From contig CBFDBO010000014.1 of the NCBI GenBank assembly GCA_965603075.1, positions 13,498 through 77,497 of the forward strand: 64,000 nt of DNA, written 5' to 3'. Each line of letters begins with the position of its first letter. The stretch's first letter is position 1. The stretch is from JABJOR01 sp965603075. Lineage in GTDB: Bacteria; Pseudomonadota; Alphaproteobacteria; Rhodospirillales; Casp-alpha2. A program made the translations under genes and the position numbers. Below, one piece after another: positions 49,987-58,970 of this stretch. Below the pieces are notes generated by a model that saw only the letters and a program-made list of their open reading frames with translations, was not told the DNA's origin and did no database searches.

Positions 49987-50928
49987 TTATTCAATTTCAT
50001 TCCGCGCGTTTAGAACGTCCCCATACGCCATGCCTTCTTTGCCATAAAGATAGCCATTGGAAGAGGGCAAATCCCCGCTCAACTCATCCAAAATTTGTTC
50101 AGCCTCATCCGCCGTCTTATTTCCATCCAGAACCTCCCGGAAACACCGAGCCACCGACACCATATCCCAACTTTGTGGTGATAGACGAAAGTGGCTGACA
50201 CCAGCATCGCTCAATTTTTCCAGATCATGGATAAGATTACAACAATTATAAGACAGTGTCTGAAGGCCATTGATGGCCAAGAACGGATCGCCATCCAAGG
50301 TATCTACATCAAGACCGTCCCAGTCTTTATCACAAACAAATTGGCAGTTATCTTTTCTTAAACCATGACTGCGGGCATGATAACACCGCGCCGATATGGC
50401 CAAAGGTAGGCGTCCATAAGAAAATACTTCTATCTGTGGCGCCTGGCGTAATCCATTCCCGTTTTGGGTTAAACTGGCGATAGAATCTAGTGATAATTCA
50501 ATGGGTAAGGCGACACGAACGGCACCATTGCGCTCTAAGAAACCCAGTGTCCCTTCGTTATATACATTTGCAAAGGGGCCGACCACATGGGGTTTGTCTT
50601 TTAATAAAGCCAGCGCCGATACATCATTGGCTTCAATCATCACGCCCTCCATTTGCGTAATAGTACGCACTGTGGACATATCGCGTTTTGACATGATCAA
50701 TGCCAGTGTCGAGACCACCACTTCCTTTCCCGATTGTTGAATTCTCTCAATAACTTGCGGCATAAACGGGGCAAAAAAAGGATCACGTTTAGAGCAAATA
50801 ACTTCGCCCACACAAATGGTGTCAACGGGGGCTTCATCCGCCATACGGAAATAAAAATCGCGCCAGACTTCTGGCCGCCAATTAAACATGACGGGTCCCA
50901 ATGTTAATTTTCGGTCTTTCATCGCCAT
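49987..50928 (-). CDS. ubiV: Ubiquinone biosynthesis protein UbiV (U32 peptidase family)
   Basis: A 313-aa U32-family protein that with UbiU hydroxylates the quinone ring without oxygen. The four Fe-S cysteines expected for UbiV are visible: Cys39 in DTICVGEVIC and the set in SARCYHARSHGLRKDNCQFVC. The closing segment (HFRLSPQSWDMVSVARCFREVLDG) is typical. The start can be ATG 50928 or ATG 50922; the second overlaps the ubiU stop as ATGA. Third gene of ubiT-ubiU-ubiV. Confidence 0.92.
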   Translation of the reverse strand: MAMKDRKLTLGPVMFNWRPEVWRDFYFRMADEAPVDTICVGEVICSKRDPFFAPFMPQVIERIQQSGKEVVVSTLALIMSKRDMSTVRTITQMEGVMIEANDVSALALLKDKPHVVGPFANVYNEGTLGFLERNGAVRVALPIELSLDSIASLTQNGNGLRQAPQIEVFSYGRLPLAISARCYHARSHGLRKDNCQFVCDKDWDGLDVDTLDGDPFLAINGLQTLSYNCCNLIHDLEKLSDAGVSHFRLSPQSWDMVSVARCFREVLDGNKTADEAEQILDELSGDLPSSNGYLYGKEGMAYGDVLNARNEIE

Positions 50929-51923
50929 GTTTTGTTATACGCTCCAACGGTATTTTGCTGGCCTTCTGTAATGGAAGACAAGTTAATTTGCGGGTCATCC
51001 TGTTCTAATTTTTGCCCCCCATGCTGCGCGTCAACGGCGGCGCGAAAGGTTGAAACAACTTGGGCAATATAGGCTCTACCACGTTGACGACCCTCGATCT
51101 TTAATGCTGTTACACCAGCGGCGGCAATCTCAGGCAGCATCCCCGCAATATTCAAACTGGTGGGTTCTTCAAATAGATAAGTTAATTTTTTATTTGCCAT
51201 AAAGCGGCCTTTGCATAAGGTCGGGTATCCCGCTTTTTCGTCCGGGGCAAAGGCATTGATGGTGATATCGCCCAAACGCGAAACTAAGCGATCCCCTTCA
51301 TCATCATAACGAACGTGACTGGCGGGAGAACACACGCCATTCATGTTGGGGGACTGTCCGGTAACATACGACGATAAAACGCAACGCCCCTCGGCCATAA
51401 CGCACAAGCCGCCAAAGGCAAAGACCTCTGTTTCAACTTGAATTTGTTTATTCAACGCCGCAATTTCGGGTATGCTCAGCACCCGGGGCAGCACCACCCG
51501 CTTGACCCCAAACGTATCCACATAAAAATTTATAGACTCCGGATTGGACGCTGAGGCTTGAACCGATAGATGTCGGCGTAAATCTGGATGATGGGTTGCC
51601 GCGTAATCCAACAAACCAATATCGGCGAGAATGACCGCGTCCGCACCATGGCTGTGCGCGTCATCAATGGCCTTATGCCACGGCCCTAAATTGCCCGCCT
51701 CGGGATAGGTATTAATCGCAACGTATATTTCCACGTTATGATCCTTGGCGTATTCCACACTTTCCGCCAGTTCTTTGCGCGAGAAGTTTAAGCCCGGAAA
51801 ATTACGGGCATTGGTCTCATCGCGAAAACCCAGATAGACCACATCCGCGCCATTCTCCACGGCGGCCCGTAAAGATGCCGGGGTGCCAGAGGGGCAAACC
51901 AATTCTAATTTAGGGGGGCTCAT
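50919..51923 (-). CDS. ubiU: Ubiquinone biosynthesis protein UbiU (U32 peptidase family)
   Basis: A 334-aa U32-family partner of UbiV. Iron-sulfur ligands are in FGGLCVMAEGRC, MNGVCSP and PTLCKGRF, the UbiU spacing. N-terminal LELVCPSGTPASLRAAVENGADVVYLGFRDETNARNFPGLNF is characteristic, as is ALKIEGRQRGRAYIAQVVSTFR. UbiU and UbiV form a heterodimer with two [4Fe-4S] clusters and act in oxygen-independent ubiquinone synthesis. Its ATG overlaps the ubiT stop (ATGA). Confidence 0.94.
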   Translation of the reverse strand: MSPPKLELVCPSGTPASLRAAVENGADVVYLGFRDETNARNFPGLNFSRKELAESVEYAKDHNVEIYVAINTYPEAGNLGPWHKAIDDAHSHGADAVILADIGLLDYAATHHPDLRRHLSVQASASNPESINFYVDTFGVKRVVLPRVLSIPEIAALNKQIQVETEVFAFGGLCVMAEGRCVLSSYVTGQSPNMNGVCSPASHVRYDDEGDRLVSRLGDITINAFAPDEKAGYPTLCKGRFMANKKLTYLFEEPTSLNIAGMLPEIAAAGVTALKIEGRQRGRAYIAQVVSTFRAAVDAQHGGQKLEQDDPQINLSSITEGQQNTVGAYNKTWR

Positions 51924-52612
51924 GTACGCTTCCTAACTGATTTTTTTTGACTGGCTAGTTTTTCTTCCAACCGCTTAATCTTAGCGGCTTGAATATCGAT
52001 CATCCGTTCGGTTGGGGCCGTGGCCGCGCGACGTAAATAATCCAAATCGCGTACCGCGCTATCATAAAGGCGTTTCACAAAATGACTGGCCCGTTCCACA
52101 GGTACCGACAAGACCCCGAGCCGGTCTAAGGCGCTTTGAAATAAATCGATCTCGCTGCCATCCACGGCATTACGCAGAGCAACCACGGCTTCCGTATCAC
52201 CCTCAACCACCAAATCGCGTGAGAAAAATTGCGCGTCGCCGTCAATTTTACCTTCCAACATTTTTGTCAGGGTGATTAAAGGGCCCCGAATTGTTGCCGC
52301 CACCCTAACGTCTGCGGATTTTGGTAAGGCCGTTAAGGACGGTTGATCTGGGTCAGCCACCAACAAAAACCCGAACGGCAAATCAACCGGATCAATAAAG
52401 AAACGTGGATTTTCCAGATCAGACAACCGCTCAAACACATCCGGATGTTGGTTCATTACCGTGCGCATGGCCGTGGCAAGTAAAGGCTGTAATGGCCTGA
52501 GCGGCAATGGACGCACCGCCAGACCCAATAATAAAACAGGCGATAGAGGCGGCGTAATACTGGATGATGTATTAGAAGATACGCTTGAATACACACTGGA
52601 ATATTGGACCAT
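51920..52612 (-). CDS. ubiT: Ubiquinone biosynthesis accessory factor UbiT (SCP2 domain)
   Basis: A 230-aa protein with an SCP2-type lipid-binding domain at about residues 40-150 (NPRFFIDPVDLPFGFLLVADPDQPSL, VRVAATIRGPLITLTKMLEGKIDGDAQFFSRDLVVEGDTEAVVALRNA). This is the YhbT/UbiT type: it binds polyprenyl quinone intermediates. First gene of the operon, overlapping ubiU by 4 nt. The N-terminus has a Ser-rich repeat (SSVYSSVSSNTSSS) that may be a mis-assigned start; later starts are possible. The upstream gap 52613-52739 shows no clear FNR-type TTGAT-N4-ATCAA site. Confidence 0.88.
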   Translation of the reverse strand: MVQYSSVYSSVSSNTSSSITPPLSPVLLLGLAVRPLPLRPLQPLLATAMRTVMNQHPDVFERLSDLENPRFFIDPVDLPFGFLLVADPDQPSLTALPKSADVRVAATIRGPLITLTKMLEGKIDGDAQFFSRDLVVEGDTEAVVALRNAVDGSEIDLFQSALDRLGVLSVPVERASHFVKRLYDSAVRDLDYLRRAATAPTERMIDIQAAKIKRLEEKLASQKKSVRKRT

Positions 52613-52739
52613 AGAGACCTCATGCTTTCACGGCTTGAGTAAACTCTATAATAACGAATTAGTCAATATATTTCAATGACTTAGAAGCGTTTCAGTTTTT
52701 AATTATTCTGATTAAAAACATCACCCTTGGGCCTGCATA

Positions 52740-53567
52740 TTAAAGCTTTTCATAATCTCGATCATGCGTTAACGCCGGAATTTTGCCCCGTGCCTCATCG
52801 ACTTTTGCGGGATCAATTTCAGCGATGATAATATCCTCGTCCTCGCCATGACCCTCGGCGAGGATTTCGCCCCACGGATCTATGATCAATGAATGACCAT
52901 AGGTATTGGCCTTGCCGTGACTGCCATTTTGGCAGGGCGCGATAACGTAACATCCGGTCTCGATGGCACGTGCGCGCAGCAGAACATGCCAATGGGCTTG
53001 TCCTGTTGTACGCATAAAGGCCGCGGGCACGGTGAGGAATTTCGCACCCGCCTGAGCAAGACTGCGATAGAGATAGGGGAACCGAAGATCATAACATACG
53101 GTCATTCCCAATCCGCCCCACGGGGTGTCCGTGACAACGGATTGTGAACCCGGCTCAAACGCATCTGATTCTTTATAGACTTCACCCTTGCCCAACTGCA
53201 CATCGAACATATGGATTTTATCATAGCGCGCGGTAATCTTCCCCGATGGATCAATCATCATAGAGCGATTGCGCGAACGCCCATCACTTCCGCCGTCTAC
53301 AGCGAACGTTCCCGCCAGCAACCATGCCCCGGTTTCACGCGCCACATCACACATTTGCGCAATGCCTGGGTGAGCGTCCTCAAGACAAGACCCGGTTTGC
53401 AAGCCGCCCTCGTTCACGTCCAAACAGGTGAAATATTCTGGCAAGGCGATGAGGTCAGCCCCAAGGTCCCGGGCTTTTTTGACCATCTCAGTGGCGTGGC
53501 TGATATTTGCTGCCATATCAGATCCCGCACAATTTTGTACGCAAGCCGCCGTAAAAATATTACTCAT
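52740..53567 (-). CDS. Carbon-nitrogen hydrolase, Nit1/Nit2-like amidase
   Basis: A 275-aa nitrilase-superfamily enzyme with catalytic Glu44 (ALPEYF), Lys117 (RYDKIHMFDV) and Cys158 (MTVCYDLRFPYLYR). HMFDVQLGKGEVYKESDAFEPG is typical of Nit2-type omega-amidases and of deaminated-glutathione amidases, which repair wrongly transaminated glutathione or hydrolyse alpha-ketoglutaramate. Both are possible. It lies 2 nt after the FAD oxidase gene, so the two are probably one operon. If the FAD oxidase acts on a gamma-glutamyl amine, an omega-amidase would be a natural partner, but this is speculation. Confidence 0.88.
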   Translation of the reverse strand: MSNIFTAACVQNCAGSDMAANISHATEMVKKARDLGADLIALPEYFTCLDVNEGGLQTGSCLEDAHPGIAQMCDVARETGAWLLAGTFAVDGGSDGRSRNRSMMIDPSGKITARYDKIHMFDVQLGKGEVYKESDAFEPGSQSVVTDTPWGGLGMTVCYDLRFPYLYRSLAQAGAKFLTVPAAFMRTTGQAHWHVLLRARAIETGCYVIAPCQNGSHGKANTYGHSLIIDPWGEILAEGHGEDEDIIIAEIDPAKVDEARGKIPALTHDRDYEKL

Positions 53568-53569
53568 TA

Positions 53570-54880
53570 TTATGTTCCTTCATGATGATCTTTTAGAGCG
53601 TACCACATTTCCACAAAAGGCAAACCAACGGGCAGAAATGATCGGAAATTCACGGTTTCAAAGTCGAGAACATCAAAGCCCGTTTTTCCTTCATTTGTTC
53701 CCAAAATTTTATGGGCCGCACGCCACCCTAAATAAGGGGCCATGGCAACCCCAGAGCCAGAATACCCCATGGCATAATAATACCCATCAGCATCTCGCCC
53801 AGCACGTCCAATACGCGGCATATGATCGGTGCTGAACCCCAGCGTGCCTTGCCACGAATGGCTGATGCTAACATCCACGAGCGATGGGAAAATACCCACC
53901 AATAATTTACGCAAAATACGGCCACTCTTTACGGTATCTATCTGCCGAAGTGCCGCCCTACCCCCCAACATAATCCGGGTGCCATCCGGTGAGGGACGAT
54001 AATAACAATGCCGCGAGCGGGTCTCTACGATCATCCGCATCTTGGGGATCAACGCTTGAACCCGCTCCCGTCCGAGCGGTTCCGTGGTGATCATATAGCT
54101 ACTGATGGGGATTAATCGTTTGAACATCTCAGGCGCCAGACGCGAGGTATAACCATTGGTCGCCATCAGTACATCGCGTGCTTGGATTTTGGTGTCGGGT
54201 GTTTTAACCTCAAATCCGGCTTGGTTTTTCTCGATGTCGATCACAGGAGAATAGCCGAACACCTGCGCGCCTGCTTGCTCGGCATTCTGCAAAATACCAT
54301 CATAGAATTTTGCCGGGTTAAGACCGCCATGGGAATGGAAGATACAGCCACCATGGTAACGATCCGTCGTCACTTCGGTATGTTGCTCTGCTTTTGATAC
54401 CATTTGGGCGGGTAGATCTATTTTTTGCCGCAGAAATTCAATTTCACGGGCTGTTGCCTCATAATCCATCGCGCGCCACGCCCCGCGAAACCGTCCGGTC
54501 AGGGCAAAGTCACAATCGATATTCTCGGTTTTGATTAAGTTGGTGGTGAATTCAAGGGCGCGTAATCCTTCCCTCATGGCTTCTAAGGCGACGGGCTCGC
54601 CATATTTTTTTTCAAGGGCGGCAAAGGGGACTTTATGACCACTGCCGATCATACCGCCATTACGGGTGCTGGCCCCAGATCCCGGCGCTTGCGCCTCAAG
54701 AACACAGACGCTACGCCCGGCCTGCGCCAATGTCAGCGCCGCTGAAAGTCCCGTGAATCCCCCCCCCACAATCACCACATCACAATTACGCGGCGGAGAA
54801 ATCTGCGGCTTTTGACTGTCGGGCTGACTGTCAGGATGTCGGCGGGGGGCGTCCTGCCACCACCATGGTTCGTGTATCAT
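53570..54880 (-). CDS. FAD-dependent amine oxidase, PuuB-like (DAO family)
   Basis: A 436-aa DAO-fold flavoprotein with the dinucleotide motif VVIVGGGFTGLSAALTLAQAG (about residues 35-55), then EAQAPGSGASTRNGGMIGSGHK, which matches gamma-glutamylputrescine oxidase PuuB and relatives. The C-terminal GTLGFSTDHMPRIGRAGRDADGYYYAMGYSGSGVAMAPYLG supports it. Likely substrate: gamma-glutamylputrescine or another N-substituted amino acid. The N-terminal HPDSQPDSQ comes from a 12-nt tandem repeat. Divergent from the saccharopine dehydrogenase-like gene (73 nt). Confidence 0.87.
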   Translation of the reverse strand: MIHEPWWWQDAPRRHPDSQPDSQKPQISPPRNCDVVIVGGGFTGLSAALTLAQAGRSVCVLEAQAPGSGASTRNGGMIGSGHKVPFAALEKKYGEPVALEAMREGLRALEFTTNLIKTENIDCDFALTGRFRGAWRAMDYEATAREIEFLRQKIDLPAQMVSKAEQHTEVTTDRYHGGCIFHSHGGLNPAKFYDGILQNAEQAGAQVFGYSPVIDIEKNQAGFEVKTPDTKIQARDVLMATNGYTSRLAPEMFKRLIPISSYMITTEPLGRERVQALIPKMRMIVETRSRHCYYRPSPDGTRIMLGGRAALRQIDTVKSGRILRKLLVGIFPSLVDVSISHSWQGTLGFSTDHMPRIGRAGRDADGYYYAMGYSGSGVAMAPYLGWRAAHKILGTNEGKTGFDVLDFETVNFRSFLPVGLPFVEMWYALKDHHEGT

Positions 54881-54953
54881 GTGTTAAGCCTTGAAAATAC
54901 TTGCCTACTATACTACTACCGTCTCTCTCACATAGCCGCAATAAGGAATTAAA

Positions 54954-56012
54954 ATGACTGTTTTTTGGATGCGCGACGAAGCCCGAAGCACCGAACGGCG
55001 TGCCCCTTTAACCCCACCGGATGCGGCTTATTTAATTTCTAAAGGTTTTGAAATCCATGTGGAGAAAAGCACCAAACGTATCTTCCCAATTATGGACTAT
55101 CAAAACGCGGGATGCTTTATTAAAGCGTCCGGTACGTGGATCAATGCCCCCGTCGATACCATCATCTTGGGTTTGAAAGAATTACCCGACACCCCCCCTG
55201 AATTACGCCATTCCTTTATTCACTTTGCCCATCTGTTCAAAAAACAAACGGGTTGGGAAACTGAAATCGCGCGTTTCAAGCGGGGCGGTGGATCGCTCTA
55301 TGATATCGAATATCTGGTTGATAACAACAAACGACGGGTGGCAGCCTTTGGTTATTGGGCGGGCTGGATCGGCGCCGCCGTTGGTCTGTGGCGTTTACTG
55401 GAACGGCGTGCTCAATTAAATATAATTTCAAAAGGCTTAAGCGTTTTTCCATCCCAAGAGGACGTGACGCTAACTTTGCGCTCTCTCTTGGAGCAAGGAT
55501 CAGGCCCTCTCCCCACCTCCATTGTCATTGGTGCAAAAGGACGATCCGGCACGGGGGCAACGGATTGTTTGCAAGCCGCCGGTATACCCGTGACCCGCTG
55601 GGACATGGAAGAAACCGCAAATTTAGACCGCGCGGCTTTGTTGTCGCACGATTTATTGGTCAATTGTGTGTTGGTGAACGGACCAGGGTTATTGCTTGCG
55701 ACCCCCGACGACCTGAGGGCACCGGGATCAAATTTAAAGGTCCTATCCGATGTTGCCTGCGACCCGCTAAGCGACTTTAACCCCTTGCCCGTTTATAAGG
55801 CCCCGACCCGTTGGACCCAACCGTTTTTGAAAATTGGTCAAACCACCAAAGGGGATGATATTGAAATTACTGCCATTGATAACCTACCATCGTTATTACC
55901 AGGGCCTTCCAGCGCAGATTTTTCAACGCAATTTGTGAAATCCCTAGAACGGTTCCCCCATGGGATCGAGTGGTTGGCAGGGCTCAATTCATTTAAAAAT
56001 TCTAGCCCATAA
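54954..56012 (+). CDS. Saccharopine dehydrogenase-like protein (LYS1 family)
   Basis: A 352-aa protein of the alanine dehydrogenase/saccharopine dehydrogenase superfamily. MTVFWMRDEARSTERRAPLTPPDAAYLISKGFEIHVEKSTKRIF matches the NAD-dependent, lysine-forming saccharopine dehydrogenase, as do SLYDIEYLVDNNKRRVAAFGYWAGWIGAA and the NAD domain segment VIGAKGRSGTGATDCL. It would split saccharopine to lysine and 2-oxoglutarate, or make opine-like compounds. TAAGGAATTAAA precedes ATG. A terminator follows at 56088. Confidence 0.88.
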   Translation: MTVFWMRDEARSTERRAPLTPPDAAYLISKGFEIHVEKSTKRIFPIMDYQNAGCFIKASGTWINAPVDTIILGLKELPDTPPELRHSFIHFAHLFKKQTGWETEIARFKRGGGSLYDIEYLVDNNKRRVAAFGYWAGWIGAAVGLWRLLERRAQLNIISKGLSVFPSQEDVTLTLRSLLEQGSGPLPTSIVIGAKGRSGTGATDCLQAAGIPVTRWDMEETANLDRAALLSHDLLVNCVLVNGPGLLLATPDDLRAPGSNLKVLSDVACDPLSDFNPLPVYKAPTRWTQPFLKIGQTTKGDDIEITAIDNLPSLLPGPSSADFSTQFVKSLERFPHGIEWLAGLNSFKNSSP

Positions 56013-56087
56013 GAATGACGAGACGCCTATTTTCTTTATTGAGGTACACATAAGTATCCCCCCCAACACCCCTCTGGGCGCAAATAT

Positions 56088-56124
56088 AGCGGACGGTTCC
56101 GTAAAAAGAGCCGTCCGCTTTTAA
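56088..56124 (+). terminator. Terminator after the saccharopine dehydrogenase-like gene
   Basis: A 12-bp stem with one G-T pair (56088-56099 with 56108-56119) and a short loop is followed by four T. It lies just before the stop of the convergent FAD enzyme gene (56140). Confidence 0.85.
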
Positions 56125-56139
56125 TTTTAGGGCCTCACC

Positions 56140-58554
56140 TTAACCGCGCAATTGCTTTGCATCTGGATCGAATAAAACCTGTGTTTCGATCACAGCTTTG
56201 CGTTTATCACCCAGAATTTCAATTTCAAATTCTTCCCCTTGAACGGCTAATTCACGGGGAACAAAACCATAGGCTACTGATTTCTCGCTGTAATGAGCGT
56301 ACCCACCCGAGGTCACATAACCGATGACCCTATCACCCCGCCAGATCGGTTCGTCGGCCACCACATCCGCATCATCCGCGTCCACGATAAATGTCATCAA
56401 TTGGCGTGCAGGGGGATTATCACGCTGCTTTATGGCAGCGTCCCGACCAATGAAATTTTCTTTCTGGAAATTGATAAAGCGTTCCAGCCCGGTTTCCGCC
56501 GCCGTGTAATCAGGTTTGTATTCCCGCATCCACGACCCGAATGATTTCTCCAATCTAAGCGACATCATCGCCCGCATACCAAACGCTCGAAGTCCCAGAT
56601 CGGCCCCGGCTTCTATGAGCGTATGATAAAGCGAAACCTGATGGGCGCGCTCTACAAATATCTCATAGCCCAAGCCGCCGGTATAACTAACCCGGCAAAC
56701 AATGGCGGGCACCAGACCGACCTCCATGGCCCCAACGCTGAGGAAGGGGAAGGCTCCATTGGAGACGTCCGAGCGTGTTACCCGTGACAGTAATTCACGG
56801 GATTTAGGCCCCGCGATTTGAAACCCGATCCGATCATCAGAGACATTTTTAACCTCTACGCCGCTGGATGGTAGATGGGATTGAAACCACCGCATGTGGA
56901 AATCTTGCGCGCCGTATGATGCGGTCACTTGCACCCGGTTCGCGCCCAATCGCGATAGGGTGAAATCCCCCATCAATTTACCCGATGGGCTGAGCATGGG
57001 TGACAGCGATAATCGTCCCTCGGCGGGGATGCGCCCGGCCATGATGTAATTCAGCCAATCAATTGCGCCCGGACCCGAGATCTCATATTTACCAAAATTG
57101 TGAACCTCATTAAGCCCCACACCGTTTCGAACCGCCCGACATTCTTCACCAACCACGTCAAACGCATTAGAACGACGGAAGGTGGGAACCTCAAAGGGGT
57201 CTTCGCCAACAGGGGCGAAATAATTCACGTGCTCCATACCATATCCATGCCCAAACACAGCATTCTGGGCTTTCCACAAACCATAAGCCGGGGTTGTTTT
57301 TAAAGGACGCCCCGCCGGCAATTCATCATTGGGGTACGGCACAGAAAAGCGTTTTTGATAGTTTTGAATAACCGTTGCCCGCGTATAGGGCTTGGTACAA
57401 TAGGTACCAAAGCGGGCCACATCCATGGCAAAAACATCGCGTGTTGGTTCGCCTTCGACCATCCATTCAGCAAGTGTTAAGCCCACGCCACCACCTTGCG
57501 AAAATCCGGCCATGACCGCGCACGCCGACCAATATCCCGGCAAACCCGGTACGGGTCCCACCAGCGGATTACCATCGGGGGAAAACGTAAACGGGCCGTT
57601 GATGACCCGCTTAATGCCCGCCGTCTCCAAGCACGGATAACGGTGATAGGCCATCTCAAGGGATTCCTCAATCCGGTCCAGTTTATCGGTGAGAAGTTCA
57701 GAACCGAAATCCCAAGACGTGCCGTCAACGGCCCACGGCTCGCACCGTTGTTCGTAAGTGCCAAGCACCAACCCCCGGCCTTCTTGACGGAAGTAGCTCT
57801 CGCCAGCGGGGTCAACAACGTGCGGTAATTCGACCTCGCGCTCGTATACTTCTTTGATATCAGCGGTTACCAAGTATTGATGTTCCATGGCGTGGAGCGG
57901 TAAATTCAGGCCAACCATTTCACCCACTTCTCGCGCCCACAGGCCACCCGCATTGACCACGTGTTCGGCGTGAATGGTGCCGTTTTCGCAAACCACGTCC
58001 CATGTTCCGTCGGAACGCGGGTTCAGTTCAAGTACGCGATTGTGTTGGTAAATTTCTGCCCCACCCAAGCGCGCGGCTTTGGCGTAAGCGTGCGTGGTGC
58101 CGGACGGATCAAGATGACCATCAAGGGGATCATACATGCCGCCCAAAATGCCATCGGTATTAATCACCGGACATAATTCAAGAATTTCCGAGGCCGTAAC
58201 CAATGACGTATCAAGCCCCATATGGCGATGCTTGGCGACCTCGGCCTTTAAGAAATCCATGCGGTCCGTATCGGTTGCAATGGTCATGCCGCCCACATGG
58301 TGCAGACCACAAGATTGACCACTGATTTCTTCCAACTCTTTATAGAGGCGAATTGTATACCCTTGCAGGGCCGCCATGTTGGTATCGGAATTTAAAGTAT
58401 GGAAGCCGCCCGCTGCGTGCCATGTTGAACCCGCGGTCAATTCGCGCCGTTCGATAAGCACAACATCTTTCCAACCTAATTTCGTCAGGTGATAAAGTAC
58501 ACTGCAGCCAACAACCCCACCGCCAATGACGGCTACTCGAACGTTCGATTTCAT
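56140..58554 (-). CDS. Dimethylglycine/sarcosine dehydrogenase-like FAD protein with aminomethyltransferase domain
   Basis: An 804-aa enzyme: an N-terminal DAO-type FAD domain (VAVIGGGVVGCSVLYHLTKLGWKDVVLIER, residues 7-36) with the covalent FAD histidine in GSTWHAAGG (His46), then a GcvT-like folate domain from about residue 430 (GVGLNEVHNFGKYEISGPGA, LSYTGGLGYEI, FGMRAMMSLRLEKSFGSWMRE). This architecture demethylates dimethylglycine or sarcosine and passes the methyl as methylene-tetrahydrofolate. ATG 58554 (MKSNVRVAVI) gives the family-like start; a longer frame upstream has no ribosome site. Confidence 0.9.
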   Translation of the reverse strand: MKSNVRVAVIGGGVVGCSVLYHLTKLGWKDVVLIERRELTAGSTWHAAGGFHTLNSDTNMAALQGYTIRLYKELEEISGQSCGLHHVGGMTIATDTDRMDFLKAEVAKHRHMGLDTSLVTASEILELCPVINTDGILGGMYDPLDGHLDPSGTTHAYAKAARLGGAEIYQHNRVLELNPRSDGTWDVVCENGTIHAEHVVNAGGLWAREVGEMVGLNLPLHAMEHQYLVTADIKEVYEREVELPHVVDPAGESYFRQEGRGLVLGTYEQRCEPWAVDGTSWDFGSELLTDKLDRIEESLEMAYHRYPCLETAGIKRVINGPFTFSPDGNPLVGPVPGLPGYWSACAVMAGFSQGGGVGLTLAEWMVEGEPTRDVFAMDVARFGTYCTKPYTRATVIQNYQKRFSVPYPNDELPAGRPLKTTPAYGLWKAQNAVFGHGYGMEHVNYFAPVGEDPFEVPTFRRSNAFDVVGEECRAVRNGVGLNEVHNFGKYEISGPGAIDWLNYIMAGRIPAEGRLSLSPMLSPSGKLMGDFTLSRLGANRVQVTASYGAQDFHMRWFQSHLPSSGVEVKNVSDDRIGFQIAGPKSRELLSRVTRSDVSNGAFPFLSVGAMEVGLVPAIVCRVSYTGGLGYEIFVERAHQVSLYHTLIEAGADLGLRAFGMRAMMSLRLEKSFGSWMREYKPDYTAAETGLERFINFQKENFIGRDAAIKQRDNPPARQLMTFIVDADDADVVADEPIWRGDRVIGYVTSGGYAHYSEKSVAYGFVPRELAVQGEEFEIEILGDKRKAVIETQVLFDPDAKQLRG

Positions 58555-58569
58555 AAGCGCATTTCCCGA

Positions 58570-58587
58570 TTTATTATATTTATTATA
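58570..58587 (-). repeat. Short tandem repeat before the dimethylglycine dehydrogenase-like gene
   Basis: TATAATAAA occurs twice in a row on the minus strand (58579-58587 and 58570-58578), 15 nt before the start ATG. Confidence 0.55.
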
Positions 58588-58622
58588 GTATAAGCGAGGG
58601 TAATCCCAACACGCGATGGGGA

Positions 58623-58970
58623 TCAAGCAATACCATAAAACCGCCACAAGGCGATACCCATGAAGGTCAGAAAGGCCGCCGCGGTTCCGGCGCTTGTATT
58701 GCGTTTAAATATAAAGAAAATCAAAAACCCAACACCCAAGGCCAAGACTTTATCCAACCGAGGCGCTTCAGCAAGCGCGCCTTGTTGTACGATAATCATC
58801 CGGGCAATAATGCCGGCTAAAACAGCGTACGCCACACACGCGAACCACCGTGATAAGGCGCTATCGGGGTGCAAATGGCTGGCAATAACGATGCCCAGCA
58901 ATCGCCAAATATAGGTCGATGCAATGGAGACCGCGATAATCAGCCACAAGTGAAGATCAATATCCATCAT
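58623..58970 (-). CDS. azlD: AzlD family membrane protein
   Basis: A 115-aa protein with four hydrophobic segments (LHLWLIIAVSIASTYIWRLLGIVI at the start). It is the small partner of AzlC, and the pair exports branched-chain amino acids or related compounds. Its ATG overlaps the azlC stop (4 nt). Substrate specificity is not evident. Confidence 0.85.
   Translation of the reverse strand: MMDIDLHLWLIIAVSIASTYIWRLLGIVIASHLHPDSALSRWFACVAYAVLAGIIARMIIVQQGALAEAPRLDKVLALGVGFLIFFIFKRNTSAGTAAAFLTFMGIALWRFYGIA

Noticed and set aside
52613..52739. FNR box before ubiT
   Set aside because: Only half-site-like TTGA and TCAA pieces with wrong orientation or spacing.
58555..58622. Glycine riboswitch before the demethylation gene
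   Set aside because: The gap is only 68 bp and lacks the aptamer core.
58555..58647. Longer N-terminus for the dimethylglycine dehydrogenase-like protein
   Set aside because: Encoded partly by a short tandem repeat, without a ribosome site, and not part of the FAD domain.
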